From assembly GCA_963816535.1 (NCBI GenBank), contig CAWFKW010000003.1, positions 558,001-622,000 of the forward strand: a stretch of 64,000 nucleotides of DNA. The letters are read 5' to 3'. Under the pieces are notes generated by a model that was not told where the DNA came from, ran no database searches, and saw only the letters and a program-made list of their open reading frames with translations. Within the stretch, counting starts at the first letter, position 1. Each line of letters starts with the position of its first letter. This DNA is from CAWFKW01 sp963816535. Lineage in GTDB: Bacteria > Bacteroidota > Ignavibacteria > Tepidaquicellales > OLB5. Shown here piece by piece: positions 8,631-16,530 of this stretch. The position numbers and the translations under genes were made by a program.

Positions 8631-8661
8631 CATAGATAGCGGAAAATTTCCGTTTTTTCAA
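8631..8661 (-). promoter_or_regulatory. possible promoter of the FkbH gene
   Basis: Minus-strand TTG (8659-8661), 20-base spacer, then TATCTATG (8631-8638), one mismatch from TAnnTTTG. It lies 18 bases before the FkbH ATG at 8613, a normal distance. The spacer contains a short palindrome (CGGAAA/TTTCCG). Confidence 0.4.
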
Positions 8662-8680
8662 TGCAAAGGGGAAACGGTTC

Positions 8681-8743
8681 CAAGTTGCAGGTTTCAAGTT
8701 GCAGGTTTCAAGTTGCAGGTTTCAAGTTGCAAGTGGCAGGTTG
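8681..8743. repeat. heptad repeat array, nine units
   Basis: Nine consecutive 7-base units alternate between 'caagttg' and 'caggttt', ending 'caagtgg', 'caggttg', with no break in phase. It lies in the gap between the FkbH gene and hmgA. A matching array in inverted orientation sits at 8846-8881. The segment between them (8744-8845) holds a short hairpin (CCGAAG/CTTCGG near 8746) but no gene. Confidence 0.85.
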
Positions 8744-8845
8744 TTCCGAAGGGACGGCTTCGGCGCAGGCTAGAGCGAGGGAATAAACTATTTTAAATAT
8801 CCCTTCGAAACACAACTAAATGAAAAGGCCGCTAAAAACAGCCCT

Positions 8846-8881
8846 TAACTTGTAACTTGCCAAACTGTAACCTGTAATTTA
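8846..8881. repeat. heptad repeat array touching the hmgA stop codon
   Basis: Units 'taacttg', 'taacttg', an 8-base 'ccaaactg', 'taacctg', 'taattta'. Read on the other strand they match the 'caagttg/caggttt' words of the 8681-8743 array, so the two arrays form an inverted pair about 100 bases apart. The last unit directly abuts the stop codon of hmgA. Confidence 0.7.
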
Positions 8882-10060
8882 TTATTCTATCTCCGCTTCG
8901 TGGCCCCCTTCATTCCACGTAAACGGATAATCCGGCCTGTCGAATTCCTTAGCATACGTTGTTAATTTTAAAGGATGGAATGTATCAAGCATAACAGCCA
9001 GCTCAAGCGTTTCTTTTTTACCGATGCTCGCTTCGGCAGTGCCGGGATGCGGGCCGTGAGGAATTCCGCCCGGATGCAAAGTGAATGAAGCAATATCAAC
9101 TCCCTTACGCGACATAAAATTTCCATCAACATAATACAGCACTTCATCGCTATCAATGTTGCTGTGATTGTACGGCGCGGGAATTGCCTCAGGGTGATAA
9201 TCAAACAACCTCGGACAAAATGAACACACAACATAATTGTGTCCTTCAAATGTCTGGTGAACCGGCGGGGGCTGATGTATTTTGCCTGTGATAGGCATAA
9301 AATCATTTATATTAAATATCCATGGATAGAAATATCCATCCCACCCGACCACATCGAACGGATGAAAATCATAAACGTATTCATGCAGACAATTTGATTT
9401 CTTTATCTTTACTAAAAACTCGCCCTTCTCATCTTTAGTAACAAGAACGCCAGGCAAACGGAAATCGCGCTCGCAATATGGCGAGTGTTCCAGTAATTGG
9501 CCGTGCGTGTTGCGGTATCTCTTTGGCGTTTCAACCGGACTTGGCGATTCAATAACAAGCAGTCTTGTCTTTCCGGTATTAAAAGTATATTTATGTATCA
9601 CTCCGCGCGGGATAACAATGTAATCGCCTTCATGAAAAGGCAGCGAACCATACTGCGTTTCAAGCGTGCCTTTGCCTTCATGTATAAAAATAATTTCGTC
9701 GCCCTCGCCATTCTTATAAAAATAGTCCATATCATCTTTAGGATTGCAGATACCGAGGGATACATCATTATTGAACATTAAAACTTTTCTTCCTGATATT
9801 GGGTCGCCTTCGGGTTTCGCGTCAAGCGTTCTGATGTGAAAATGTCGAAGAGTTTTTTCCTCCCATACTTCCCTCTTGATCTCTGTAAATCCTTTTATAG
9901 TTTTTACTTTTGTCGGCGGATTGATATGATACAGAATTGAAGATACCCCTGAGAAGCCTTCGGTTCCTATTACCTGCTCTTTATATAAAGAGCCATCCGG
10001 CTTTTTAAACTGAACGTGGCGCTTTTGCGGTATCTTTCCTAACTTATGATAATGAGGCAT
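8882..10060 (-). CDS. hmgA: homogentisate 1,2-dioxygenase
   Basis: Cupin-fold, iron-dependent ring-cleaving enzyme that opens homogentisate to maleylacetoacetate in tyrosine and phenylalanine catabolism. Length 392 residues, the usual size of the bacterial form. Recognisable blocks are 'GTEGFSGVSSILYH' near 33, 'GDYIVIPRGVIHKY' near 145, 'VVGWDGYFYPW' near 237, 'NHSNIDSDEVLYYV' near 298, and the iron-site region 'HPGGIPHGPHPG' near 330. The 4-hydroxyphenylpyruvate dioxygenase gene, which supplies its substrate, is on the same strand at 11009-12163 with one gene between. The downstream hydrolase and isomerase genes of the pathway are not in the window. Confidence 0.95.
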   Translation of the reverse strand: MPHYHKLGKIPQKRHVQFKKPDGSLYKEQVIGTEGFSGVSSILYHINPPTKVKTIKGFTEIKREVWEEKTLRHFHIRTLDAKPEGDPISGRKVLMFNNDVSLGICNPKDDMDYFYKNGEGDEIIFIHEGKGTLETQYGSLPFHEGDYIVIPRGVIHKYTFNTGKTRLLVIESPSPVETPKRYRNTHGQLLEHSPYCERDFRLPGVLVTKDEKGEFLVKIKKSNCLHEYVYDFHPFDVVGWDGYFYPWIFNINDFMPITGKIHQPPPVHQTFEGHNYVVCSFCPRLFDYHPEAIPAPYNHSNIDSDEVLYYVDGNFMSRKGVDIASFTLHPGGIPHGPHPGTAEASIGKKETLELAVMLDTFHPLKLTTYAKEFDRPDYPFTWNEGGHEAEIE

Positions 10061-10068
10061 CTTTTAAA

Positions 10069-10170
10069 ATTACTAATTACTAATGACTAAAGAACGAATA
10101 ATGAATAAAAAAATATTAACAATTGACTACTAACTATTAACAATTGACTACTAACTATTAACTATTAACT
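10069..10170. repeat. heptad repeat arrays running into the end of a gene
   Basis: Two phased blocks. 10069-10089: 'attacta','attacta','atgacta'. 10115-10170: eight units, 'attaaca','attgact','actaact' twice over, then 'attaact' twice. The second block covers the stop codon at 10151-10153 and encodes the last residues ('LIVNS') of the membrane-protein gene, so the repeat forms part of a coding 3' end. Confidence 0.8.
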
Positions 10171-10807
10171 GTCTGTGTCTATCGATCCAATATGCCCATG
10201 GAATTAGCAGCCATAGCGTTAGGCCGGTATATTCAAGCATGCTTTCATTCGGAGGCGGCGGGCCAAAAATAGCCAGCGCGTAGGAAACCGAAAGAAATAT
10301 CACAAGAACCAGCAAAGCATATTTTCCGATTCTATCTTTTGGTTTGGTAGTTTTATAATAGATAAAAACACCGCCAAAGAAAATAACACATTCCAGTATT
10401 AATGTAGCCGCCAGATTGTTCCACAACCCTAATCCAACAAACGGGCCGTTTGGAAATATCGGCAGATCCGGCCTGTGTACAAGAAAATCCAGTAACCAGT
10501 GGCTAACAACCAACAAGCCGACAATTATCGCATTCTTTAAATTCTTCCTGAATGCAAAATAAACAAGGGCAAGCAATAAAGACCATCCGAGCTGAAAAGC
10601 CAGGCTGTGAGTATACGGATAATGGTCAAAATTTAACGGCGTTGAGATGGTGTTACCCGGGTCGATAGTAACATGCTCCACATTCAAAATAAGCAATATG
10701 GGCCATAGTAAATCAGCCCATTGAGCTGCTAGAAAAAACGTTCCCAGCGAAACCTGCGGAGCAGGCTTTTTTGCGGCAAATCCAACGCCAAAATGACCCA
10801 AAAACAT
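10151..10807 (-). CDS. multi-pass membrane protein, YdjM/DUF457-like
   Basis: Protein of 218 residues with about five or six hydrophobic segments. Conserved polar residues lie in the pattern of membrane-bound metal-dependent hydrolases of the YdjM/DUF457 type: 'GHFGVGF' at 4-10, 'AQWADLLWP' near 28, 'YTHSLAF' near 65 and 'SHWLLDFLVHRPDLP' near 101-115. The biochemical role of this group is not established. It sits between the two tyrosine-catabolism genes but there is no direct link to that pathway. Its final codons are formed by an intergenic-type heptad repeat, so the C-terminus may be recently altered. Confidence 0.65.
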   Translation of the reverse strand: MFLGHFGVGFAAKKPAPQVSLGTFFLAAQWADLLWPILLILNVEHVTIDPGNTISTPLNFDHYPYTHSLAFQLGWSLLLALVYFAFRKNLKNAIIVGLLVVSHWLLDFLVHRPDLPIFPNGPFVGLGLWNNLAATLILECVIFFGGVFIYYKTTKPKDRIGKYALLVLVIFLSVSYALAIFGPPPPNESMLEYTGLTLWLLIPWAYWIDRHRQLIVNS

Positions 10808-10813
10808 GAATAA

Positions 10814-10862
10814 TCAATGAGAAATTAAAAATTTAGAATTACGAATTAAGATCGCAGATCCA
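10814..10862. repeat. heptad repeat array, AT-rich
   Basis: Seven-base units of related sequence ('gaaatta','aaaattt','agaatta','cgaatta', then 'agatcgc','agatcca'). It lies just upstream of the membrane-protein start at 10807. It is more degenerate than the other arrays. Confidence 0.55.
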
Positions 10863-10961
10863 GACTTGTCAATTTGTTTATTTATAGCGTCTTCGTCTCC
10901 GCTCAGACTGACAATTGCTTTTTGTTTAATTAATTAAATACTGATTGCAAATTGTTTGTCT

Positions 10962-11010
10962 GTGAATCCGCAATCGCAAATCTCAAATCCCAAATCTAAA
11001 ATCTAAAATC
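10962..11010. repeat. heptad repeat array touching the dioxygenase stop codon
   Basis: Seven units in phase: 'gtgaatc','cgcaatc','gcaaatc','tcaaatc','ccaaatc','taaaatc','taaaatc'. The array runs into the stop codon (11009-11011) of the 4-hydroxyphenylpyruvate dioxygenase gene. Confidence 0.8.
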
Positions 11011-12163
11011 AGAGCGTTCCTCTAAGTTCCTGTTCTCTTTCAATCGCTTCAAATAAAGCTCTGAAGTTCCCTTTTCCGAAACTCTTTGCGCCTTTGCGCT
11101 GAATTATCTCGAAGAACAATGTAGGGCGGTCCTCAACCGGCTTGCTGAACAGCTGCAAAAGGTACCCGTCTTCATCCCTGTCTACAAGCACCCCAAGTTT
11201 GCTGAGCACGCCCATATCTTCATCAATCTTTCCAACCCTTGATTCAAGCTCGTCATAATATGCCTGGGGCACTTTCAGAAATTCAAGTCCTCTTCTCATA
11301 AGCTCGGTTACCGTTTGTGCAATATTGGTTGTGCTCATCGCTATGTGCTGGCATCCGGCTGAGTGATAAAAATCAAGATATTCCTCCACCTGTGATTTTT
11401 TCTTACCCGGGGCAGGCTCGTTGATTGGGAATTTTATTTTTCCTGTTCCGTTTTGCATCACTTTGCTCATAAGAGCCGTATAATCTGTCGATATGTCTTT
11501 ATCATCGAATGAAAGAAGCTGGCTGAATCCCATAACTTCCGCATAGAATTTTACCCAATCATTCATCCTGCCAAGCTCAACATTGCCAACCATGTGGTCT
11601 ATAGAACGCAGTCCCACGTTTTCAATTCCAACAATGGCTTTCTTCTCCGCGCTTACAAAACCGGGAAGAAAAATTCCTTTATAATTTTTGCGTTCAATGA
11701 AAGAGTGAATTGTATCTCCGTAGGTCTTTATTGCGGAACGGATAATATATCCGTTTGAGTCTTCATACTTAGTAGGCTCCATTACAGGCTGGGCGCCGCG
11801 TTTTGTAGTTTCGGCAAAAGCGCTTGTTGCGTCGTCCACTTCCAGCGCAATATCCCTTACCCCGTCGCCGTGCTGCCGCACATGGTCAGAGATATATGAA
11901 TCGGGATGGTACGCGCTGGTAAGGACAACCCTAATCTTGCCCTGTTCAAGCACATAAGAAGCATGTTCCCTGTTTCCTGTTTCAAGCCCTGAGTAAGCAG
12001 TGAGCTTAAAACCCATAACATACTGGTAGTACAATGATGACTGCTTGGCATTACCCACGTAGAATTCAATATGGTCCCAAGCCTTTAGCGGAAGAAAATC
12101 TTCCGCTTTGCCGTTGATTTTTTTAGTTTCCTGCTCTTTGGTTGTTTGCATTGTTCTATACAA
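11009..12163 (-). CDS. hppD: 4-hydroxyphenylpyruvate dioxygenase
   Basis: Non-haem iron enzyme converting 4-hydroxyphenylpyruvate to homogentisate, the step before HmgA. Length 384 residues, with two vicinal-oxygen-chelate halves: an N-terminal one starting at 'AWDHIEFYVGNAKQ' and a C-terminal catalytic one starting at 'SIDHMVGNVE'. The three iron ligands can be placed: the His of 'IDHMVGN' (near 190), the His of 'GCQHIAMS' (near 273) and the Glu of 'LFFEIIQR' (near 352). The C-terminal 'GKGNFRALFEAIE' is the family helix that gates the active site. The ATG at 12163 is preceded by an AT-rich region without a clear Shine-Dalgarno site; a second ATG a few codons in ('MQTTKEQ') is possible. Confidence 0.95.
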   Translation of the reverse strand: MYRTMQTTKEQETKKINGKAEDFLPLKAWDHIEFYVGNAKQSSLYYQYVMGFKLTAYSGLETGNREHASYVLEQGKIRVVLTSAYHPDSYISDHVRQHGDGVRDIALEVDDATSAFAETTKRGAQPVMEPTKYEDSNGYIIRSAIKTYGDTIHSFIERKNYKGIFLPGFVSAEKKAIVGIENVGLRSIDHMVGNVELGRMNDWVKFYAEVMGFSQLLSFDDKDISTDYTALMSKVMQNGTGKIKFPINEPAPGKKKSQVEEYLDFYHSAGCQHIAMSTTNIAQTVTELMRRGLEFLKVPQAYYDELESRVGKIDEDMGVLSKLGVLVDRDEDGYLLQLFSKPVEDRPTLFFEIIQRKGAKSFGKGNFRALFEAIEREQELRGTL

Positions 12164-12220
12164 TTAATTTCCCGAATATAAAAATTTTAGGTTATTAATT
12201 GTATGTCATAACAAATAGCG

Positions 12221-12649
12221 CTAATCCGGAACTCCCGGCGCAAATTTCCTCACTTTATAAGTAAAACCAAGATTTTTCTCAAATAGCGCCTGGAATTCTC
12301 CGTTCCATCCGCCGCCCGGAGCCTCCACAATAACCGGCTGAAGCCACTGGCCGTCCCACGAAGAGAGTATTCCGCAGCTTGCACACCTTGTGAGAATGCC
12401 GTCTTCGTTCTCAACCACTTCAAGCGCGCCCTGGCATTGCGGGCAAAGCGTTGGCACAGGATTTTTAGGCTCCGCTGCAGAAGACGCAAATCCAAGCGAC
12501 TGCTCAATCATAGTGCGCATGGAATCATCAACGTCATAAGGCTGCCAATTGCCCGCAACGTTCATAAATAAGCTTTTGCATTCTTTACAGCGGCCATACA
12601 TTCCGCCGGGGGCCATTTCGAGCTCCCCGCTGCAGTTCAGACATTGCAT
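12221..12649 (-). CDS. double zinc-ribbon protein
   Basis: Hypothetical protein of 142 residues with two four-cysteine zinc ribbons: 'CLNCSGELEMAPGG...CKEC' at ~3-24 and 'CPQCQGALEVVENE...CASC' at ~69-92. Between and after them are short segments rich in Trp and Gly ('GNWQPYD', 'DGQWLQP') that repeat, so the protein looks like an internal duplication. The C-terminus ends 'ALFEKNLGFTYKVRK'. No enzymatic motif is present; nucleic-acid or protein binding is possible. It is 57 bases upstream of the dioxygenase gene on the same strand and could share its transcript. Confidence 0.7.
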   Translation of the reverse strand: MQCLNCSGELEMAPGGMYGRCKECKSLFMNVAGNWQPYDVDDSMRTMIEQSLGFASSAAEPKNPVPTLCPQCQGALEVVENEDGILTRCASCGILSSWDGQWLQPVIVEAPGGGWNGEFQALFEKNLGFTYKVRKFAPGVPD

Positions 12650-12852
12650 ATCATAGTTCCTTTCAAATTAATTGCAGTAAATTGTTTTCAACACAATAAG
12701 AATAAAATAATGTGATGTGAATTTCAAGAAACAAATAGCCGGGATTTGCGGAAAAAATACCGCGAATGTTTCTGAATACCGGATGATTTCAAATCCTGCA
12801 AAAGGAACCCTAAATTTATAATCTTTGAATATGACAATTATTATCGATAATT

Positions 12853-13425
12853 TTGTATAAATTGGATACAGTCAGAACATTTATATCCCTGAACATTAGC
12901 GAAACTGTAAAGGGGAAGCTGGCGCTGGTGCAGAGGGACCTGACAGGCTTGCTTTCAGATTACCGCGTGAAATGGGAGAATCCCAAAAAGTTTCACTTAA
13001 CTTTAAGATTTTTAGGGGATTTAAACTCAGCGGAAATTAATGACCTCGCTAAAGACTTATCCAGGATCAAGGCAGGGTTTGAACACATAGTATATTTTAC
13101 GGAGTCGATAGGTTTTTTTCCAAACGCAAGATATCCGAATGTTGTTTTTGTCGACCTGGTTGAAAAAGGCAGCTCGTGCGAGCCACTAGTCGATAAGATA
13201 GATAAGACTATAGCGGAATACGGAATCACACCGGATAAGAAATTTGTTCCGCATGTCACGATGGGCCGGTTCAGGAGGGACCGGCGGCTGGCCCTGACGG
13301 GCGGGATAAAAGTTGAAGTTCCGAAGATGGAAATTATGTTCGAAAACTTTCATCTTATGAAGAGCGTGCCTGTTGATTCAGGCACAGTTTACGAAGAGAT
13401 AAAAAATTTCAGATTCGAAAAATAA
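12853..13425 (+). CDS. thpR: RNA 2',3'-cyclic phosphodiesterase
   Basis: 2H-phosphoesterase superfamily protein (formerly '2'-5' RNA ligase'), 190 residues, full length. Both HxTx motifs are present: 'HLTL' at 48-51 and 'HVTM' at 134-137; 'VKWENPKKFHLTLRFLGD' is the family signature. It hydrolyses 2',3'-cyclic phosphate RNA ends. The start is a TTG: either 12853 or the in-frame TTG at 12862 ('MDTVRTF'), which fits the family start better. It begins a plus-strand run with the FmdB-like, bshC and glycosyltransferase genes. Confidence 0.9.
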   Translation: MYKLDTVRTFISLNISETVKGKLALVQRDLTGLLSDYRVKWENPKKFHLTLRFLGDLNSAEINDLAKDLSRIKAGFEHIVYFTESIGFFPNARYPNVVFVDLVEKGSSCEPLVDKIDKTIAEYGITPDKKFVPHVTMGRFRRDRRLALTGGIKVEVPKMEIMFENFHLMKSVPVDSGTVYEEIKNFRFEK

Positions 13426-13440
13426 ATAACAGAAGCATTA

Positions 13441-13740
13441 ATGCCCATATACGAATATCAATGCCAGAACTGCGGATACTTATTTGAAGAGCTCCAGTCA
13501 ATGAAGGAAGAGCCTCTGGTAAAATGCCCCAATTGCGGGAAGAACCAGCTCAAGAAACTTATCGGCTCAGGGGGCATTATCTTCAAGGGCAGCGGATTTT
13601 ATCAAACTGACTACAAGAAAGCAGATTCGAAAAAAGAGAACATAGATACAACTTCATCGCCTGTTATCGAATCGAAACCGGCTAAAACTGACTCTAAGTC
13701 AAAATCCAAAAAAGAGTCCAAATCAGATAAGAAAAAATAA
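13441..13740 (+). CDS. FmdB-family zinc-ribbon protein
   Basis: Protein of 99 residues. The N-terminal half is the FmdB/CxxC regulatory zinc ribbon: 'MPIYEYQCQNCGYLFEE' followed by 'VKCPNCG', four cysteines in two CxxC pairs, then 'KKLIGSGGIIFKGSGFYQTDY', the standard family ending. The last ~30 residues are a Lys/Ser-rich disordered tail. The function of the family is poorly defined. It lies 15 bases after thpR and 6 before bshC. Confidence 0.88.
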   Translation: MPIYEYQCQNCGYLFEELQSMKEEPLVKCPNCGKNQLKKLIGSGGIIFKGSGFYQTDYKKADSKKENIDTTSSPVIESKPAKTDSKSKSKKESKSDKKK

Positions 13741-13746
13741 ATATTA

Positions 13747-15429
13747 ATGTATACAGCAGATTACAGCAAGCTTCCGAATTTCAGCAAATTATTTCTGGAT
13801 TATGTTTCGGGCGACGATGAAACGTCCGGTAAACTAAAGCCTTTCTTTAACGCGCATTTCAGGTCAAACGAAGATTTCTTCAAAGTTATTGACAGCAAGA
13901 TCCAGAATTATAACGCCAACAGGTATTTTGATAAAACGGCGCTGATAGAAATACTTAAACGGCAGAATGTCGAGTTCGGCGGCGGCGATAAAACAGCATC
14001 GCACATTGAACTGCTGAAAAATGAAGACACGTTTGCCATTGTCACGGGGCAGCAGGTTGGACTTTATACAGGCAATATGTATACCATCTTCAAAACTATC
14101 ACCACAATAAGGCTGGCGGAGAATCTGAAGACTCGCTTCCCGCAATTTAATTTTGTGCCTGTGTTCTGGCTGGAAAGCGAGGACCATGACTTTGAAGAAT
14201 CGAACCATGTGCACATAATTAACAAACAGAATGAACTTGTGCGGGTAGGATTTGATGACCCTGCCGCGGAAGGCGAAGAGGAAGCGCCGAAGCGAAGCGC
14301 AGTTCCTGTGGGCGGCATCAGGTTTGATGAATCGATCGAGCTAATAAATGCACAGTTGTTCGAGGCCCTGATGGAAACAGATTATAAAGAAAATATAAAA
14401 CAAACCGTAAATTCATTCTACCGGCCCGGTAACGATTATAAAACTGCATTCGCGGGAATGCTGAATTCGCTTTTCCCTGATAGCGGGCTTGTGTTTATAG
14501 ATTGTTCCGACAAAGAAGTTAAGCGCCTGCTTACGCCCGTTTTTGAAAAGGAGCTGATGACCTCACCCAGGCTTTGCGAGGCATTAATTGATACCAGCGC
14601 GGAACTCGAAAAAAATTACGACCTGCAGGTTAAGCCAAAAGTAATAAACCTGTTCTTTATTCATAACGGAAACAGGCTTCTGATAGAGCCGCGCGATAAT
14701 GACCGATTTGCTCTGAAGAACTCCAAACGAAGGTTTGACCGTGAAGAATTAATGAATATTTTGTTTGAGAATCCTGAGTTATTCAGCCCAAACGTTGTAT
14801 TGAGGCCCATTTGTCAGGATTATTTGCTTCCGACCGTGGCGTATGTAGGCGGGCCCTCAGAGATTTCATATTTTGCGCAGTTTAAATCGGCTTACAATCA
14901 TTATGACCTTACGATGCCCGTCATATACCCGCGCGCGTCCGCTACAATACTTGAGAACAAAATTACAAAGTTTGTAAAAAATTACGGCGTGAGCTTTGAA
15001 GAAATATTCGACCACAAAGCGCTGATAACGAAAGTAGTCAACAAGCTTTCAGAGGTTAAGATTGACGATGAAGTTTCCAAAGTGCAGGATGAGCTGAACA
15101 AGGCTTTTTACGAATTAAAGAACATGACCGCAAAAGTGGACCAGACTTTACTGAGCGGCGTTGATAACCTGAAAGAAAGAATGAACCAGAACCTTGAGCA
15201 GTTTAAAGGTAAGCTCATTAACGCTCAGGCTAAAAAAAGCGACGTTGCAACAACCCAGATAGATAAGGTTGTGAATAACATTTATCCTGACCATACTTTG
15301 CAGGAAAGGGTTATAAACATATTGTATTTTATGAACAAATACGGCGGGAATTTCATTAATAAGCTTTTCAGCGAGATTGAGATAGATAATTTCAATCATG
15401 AGGTAATCGAAATCGGCGGAAATGAATGA
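13747..15429 (+). CDS. bshC: bacillithiol biosynthesis cysteine-adding enzyme
   Basis: BshC joins cysteine to glucosaminyl-malate in the last step of bacillithiol synthesis. The protein has 560 residues, close to the family norm. Signature segments are 'IVTGQQVGLYTGNMYTIFKT' near 98-117, 'PVFWLESEDHDFEESNHV' near 138-155 (the HxxxD-type nucleotidyltransferase-like core), 'YVGGPSEISYFAQFK' near 366-380, and a C-terminal coiled-coil region (~420-520). This implies that the organism makes bacillithiol as a low-molecular-weight thiol; bshA and bshB are not in the window. The end overlaps the glycosyltransferase gene by 8 bases. Confidence 0.95.
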   Translation: MYTADYSKLPNFSKLFLDYVSGDDETSGKLKPFFNAHFRSNEDFFKVIDSKIQNYNANRYFDKTALIEILKRQNVEFGGGDKTASHIELLKNEDTFAIVTGQQVGLYTGNMYTIFKTITTIRLAENLKTRFPQFNFVPVFWLESEDHDFEESNHVHIINKQNELVRVGFDDPAAEGEEEAPKRSAVPVGGIRFDESIELINAQLFEALMETDYKENIKQTVNSFYRPGNDYKTAFAGMLNSLFPDSGLVFIDCSDKEVKRLLTPVFEKELMTSPRLCEALIDTSAELEKNYDLQVKPKVINLFFIHNGNRLLIEPRDNDRFALKNSKRRFDREELMNILFENPELFSPNVVLRPICQDYLLPTVAYVGGPSEISYFAQFKSAYNHYDLTMPVIYPRASATILENKITKFVKNYGVSFEEIFDHKALITKVVNKLSEVKIDDEVSKVQDELNKAFYELKNMTAKVDQTLLSGVDNLKERMNQNLEQFKGKLINAQAKKSDVATTQIDKVVNNIYPDHTLQERVINILYFMNKYGGNFINKLFSEIEIDNFNHEVIEIGGNE

Positions 15430-16471
15430 TAAATCAGCCAATCAAGGAAAATATAAAAAGATATTAGTAATTCGTTTTTCCTCGCTAGGAGACATAATAC
15501 TTACAACCCCCCTGCTGAAGATCCTCAAAGAAAACTTCCCCGATTCCAAAATTGATTACTGCACAAAAGAAGAATACCGCGAAATATTGTGCTTAAATCC
15601 AAACTTAAATAAAATTATTACAGTTGGCGAAGACTTTGATTTTAAGCGGCTTAAATTACTTAAGGATACTCTTAAACAGCATGAATATGACTTAATAATT
15701 GACGCGCACAACAATCTAAGAACGTTTTATTTAAGGCAATTTTTAACATTTGGTTCTAAGGTCCTTAAATTCAAAAAGTATTCTTTCAGAAAATTTATGC
15801 TGGTAAAATTCAAGATTAATTTGATGAAGAACCCGCCAACTATTTCAGAAAGATATGTGGAAATAGTGGCAAAAATCACGGACGGCAAGCCTGCAAGACA
15901 TCTACCGGAAATTATTACAGACCAAAGCTCTAAACAAAAAATTGACAACATACTTAAAGAGCTGGGGATTAAAAATAAAATAATTGCCATAGCCCCTGCG
16001 TCAAAGCATTTCACAAAGACTTATCCCGCAGAATTATATTCAGAACTTATTAATAAAATCAGTAAAGATTATTCAATTGCGCTTGTTGGAAAGGGAAATG
16101 ACATAATGGCCATTCAGAGAATAATGGAAAACGCGGGCGACAATGTTATTAATCTTTGCAGCAGGCTCAGCGTAACAGAACTTGCTGAATTATTTAAAAG
16201 AAGTTCACTTTTCATAGGCGGAGACACAGGACCCATGCATATTGCTGAAGCTGTTAATGTTCCTATAATTATGCTTGCAGGTTCATCCGTTAAGGAGTTT
16301 GGTTTTTATCCGCAATCAGATAAATCTTTCATAATCGAAAATAACAATTTGAACTGCCGCCCGTGCTCGCACATTGGAAGAAGCTCCTGCCCGAAAGGAC
16401 ACTTCAAATGCATGGTTGATTTGAAACCGGCAGATATTTTAAAAGTTGTTCAAATTGAGTTACTTAATTAG
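15422..16471 (+). CDS. glycosyltransferase family 9 (heptosyltransferase-like)
   Basis: ADP-heptose:LPS heptosyltransferase-type GT-B enzyme, 349 residues. The N-terminal domain begins 'KKILVIRFSSLGDIILTTPLL', and the C-terminal donor-binding domain has 'IAIAPASKHFTKTYP' near 191-205 and the signature 'FIGGDTGPMHIAEAVNVP' near 262-279. The C-terminal 'CRPCSHIG...CPKGHFKCM' block, with four cysteines, is typical of one GT9 subgroup. It would add a heptose or other sugar to LPS or a surface glycan at the inner membrane. It overlaps bshC by 8 bases and so is translationally coupled to it. Confidence 0.88.
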   Translation: MNDKSANQGKYKKILVIRFSSLGDIILTTPLLKILKENFPDSKIDYCTKEEYREILCLNPNLNKIITVGEDFDFKRLKLLKDTLKQHEYDLIIDAHNNLRTFYLRQFLTFGSKVLKFKKYSFRKFMLVKFKINLMKNPPTISERYVEIVAKITDGKPARHLPEIITDQSSKQKIDNILKELGIKNKIIAIAPASKHFTKTYPAELYSELINKISKDYSIALVGKGNDIMAIQRIMENAGDNVINLCSRLSVTELAELFKRSSLFIGGDTGPMHIAEAVNVPIIMLAGSSVKEFGFYPQSDKSFIIENNNLNCRPCSHIGRSSCPKGHFKCMVDLKPADILKVVQIELLN

Positions 16472-16487
16472 AACCCCCGCCGAAGCG

Positions 16488-16506
16488 CCTGCCTGCTGCA
16501 GGCAGG
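16488..16506. repeat. 19-base palindrome between convergent genes
   Basis: CCTGCCTGC, one base, GCAGGCAGG: a perfect inverted repeat. It lies in the 59-base gap between the ends of the glycosyltransferase gene and a propeller-protein gene. A second small hairpin (CGATAA/TTATCG, 16514-16530) follows at once. Together they may stop transcription, although there is no long T-run. Confidence 0.5.
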
Positions 16507-16530
16507 GGACTACCGATAAAATAATTATCG

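Noticed and set aside
8681..11010. Regular short repeats that could suggest a CRISPR array
   Set aside because: The units are 7 bases, directly joined without spacers, and no cas gene is present.
10060..12649. Complete tyrosine-degradation operon
   Set aside because: Only the two dioxygenases are present; maleylacetoacetate isomerase and fumarylacetoacetase genes are not in the window.
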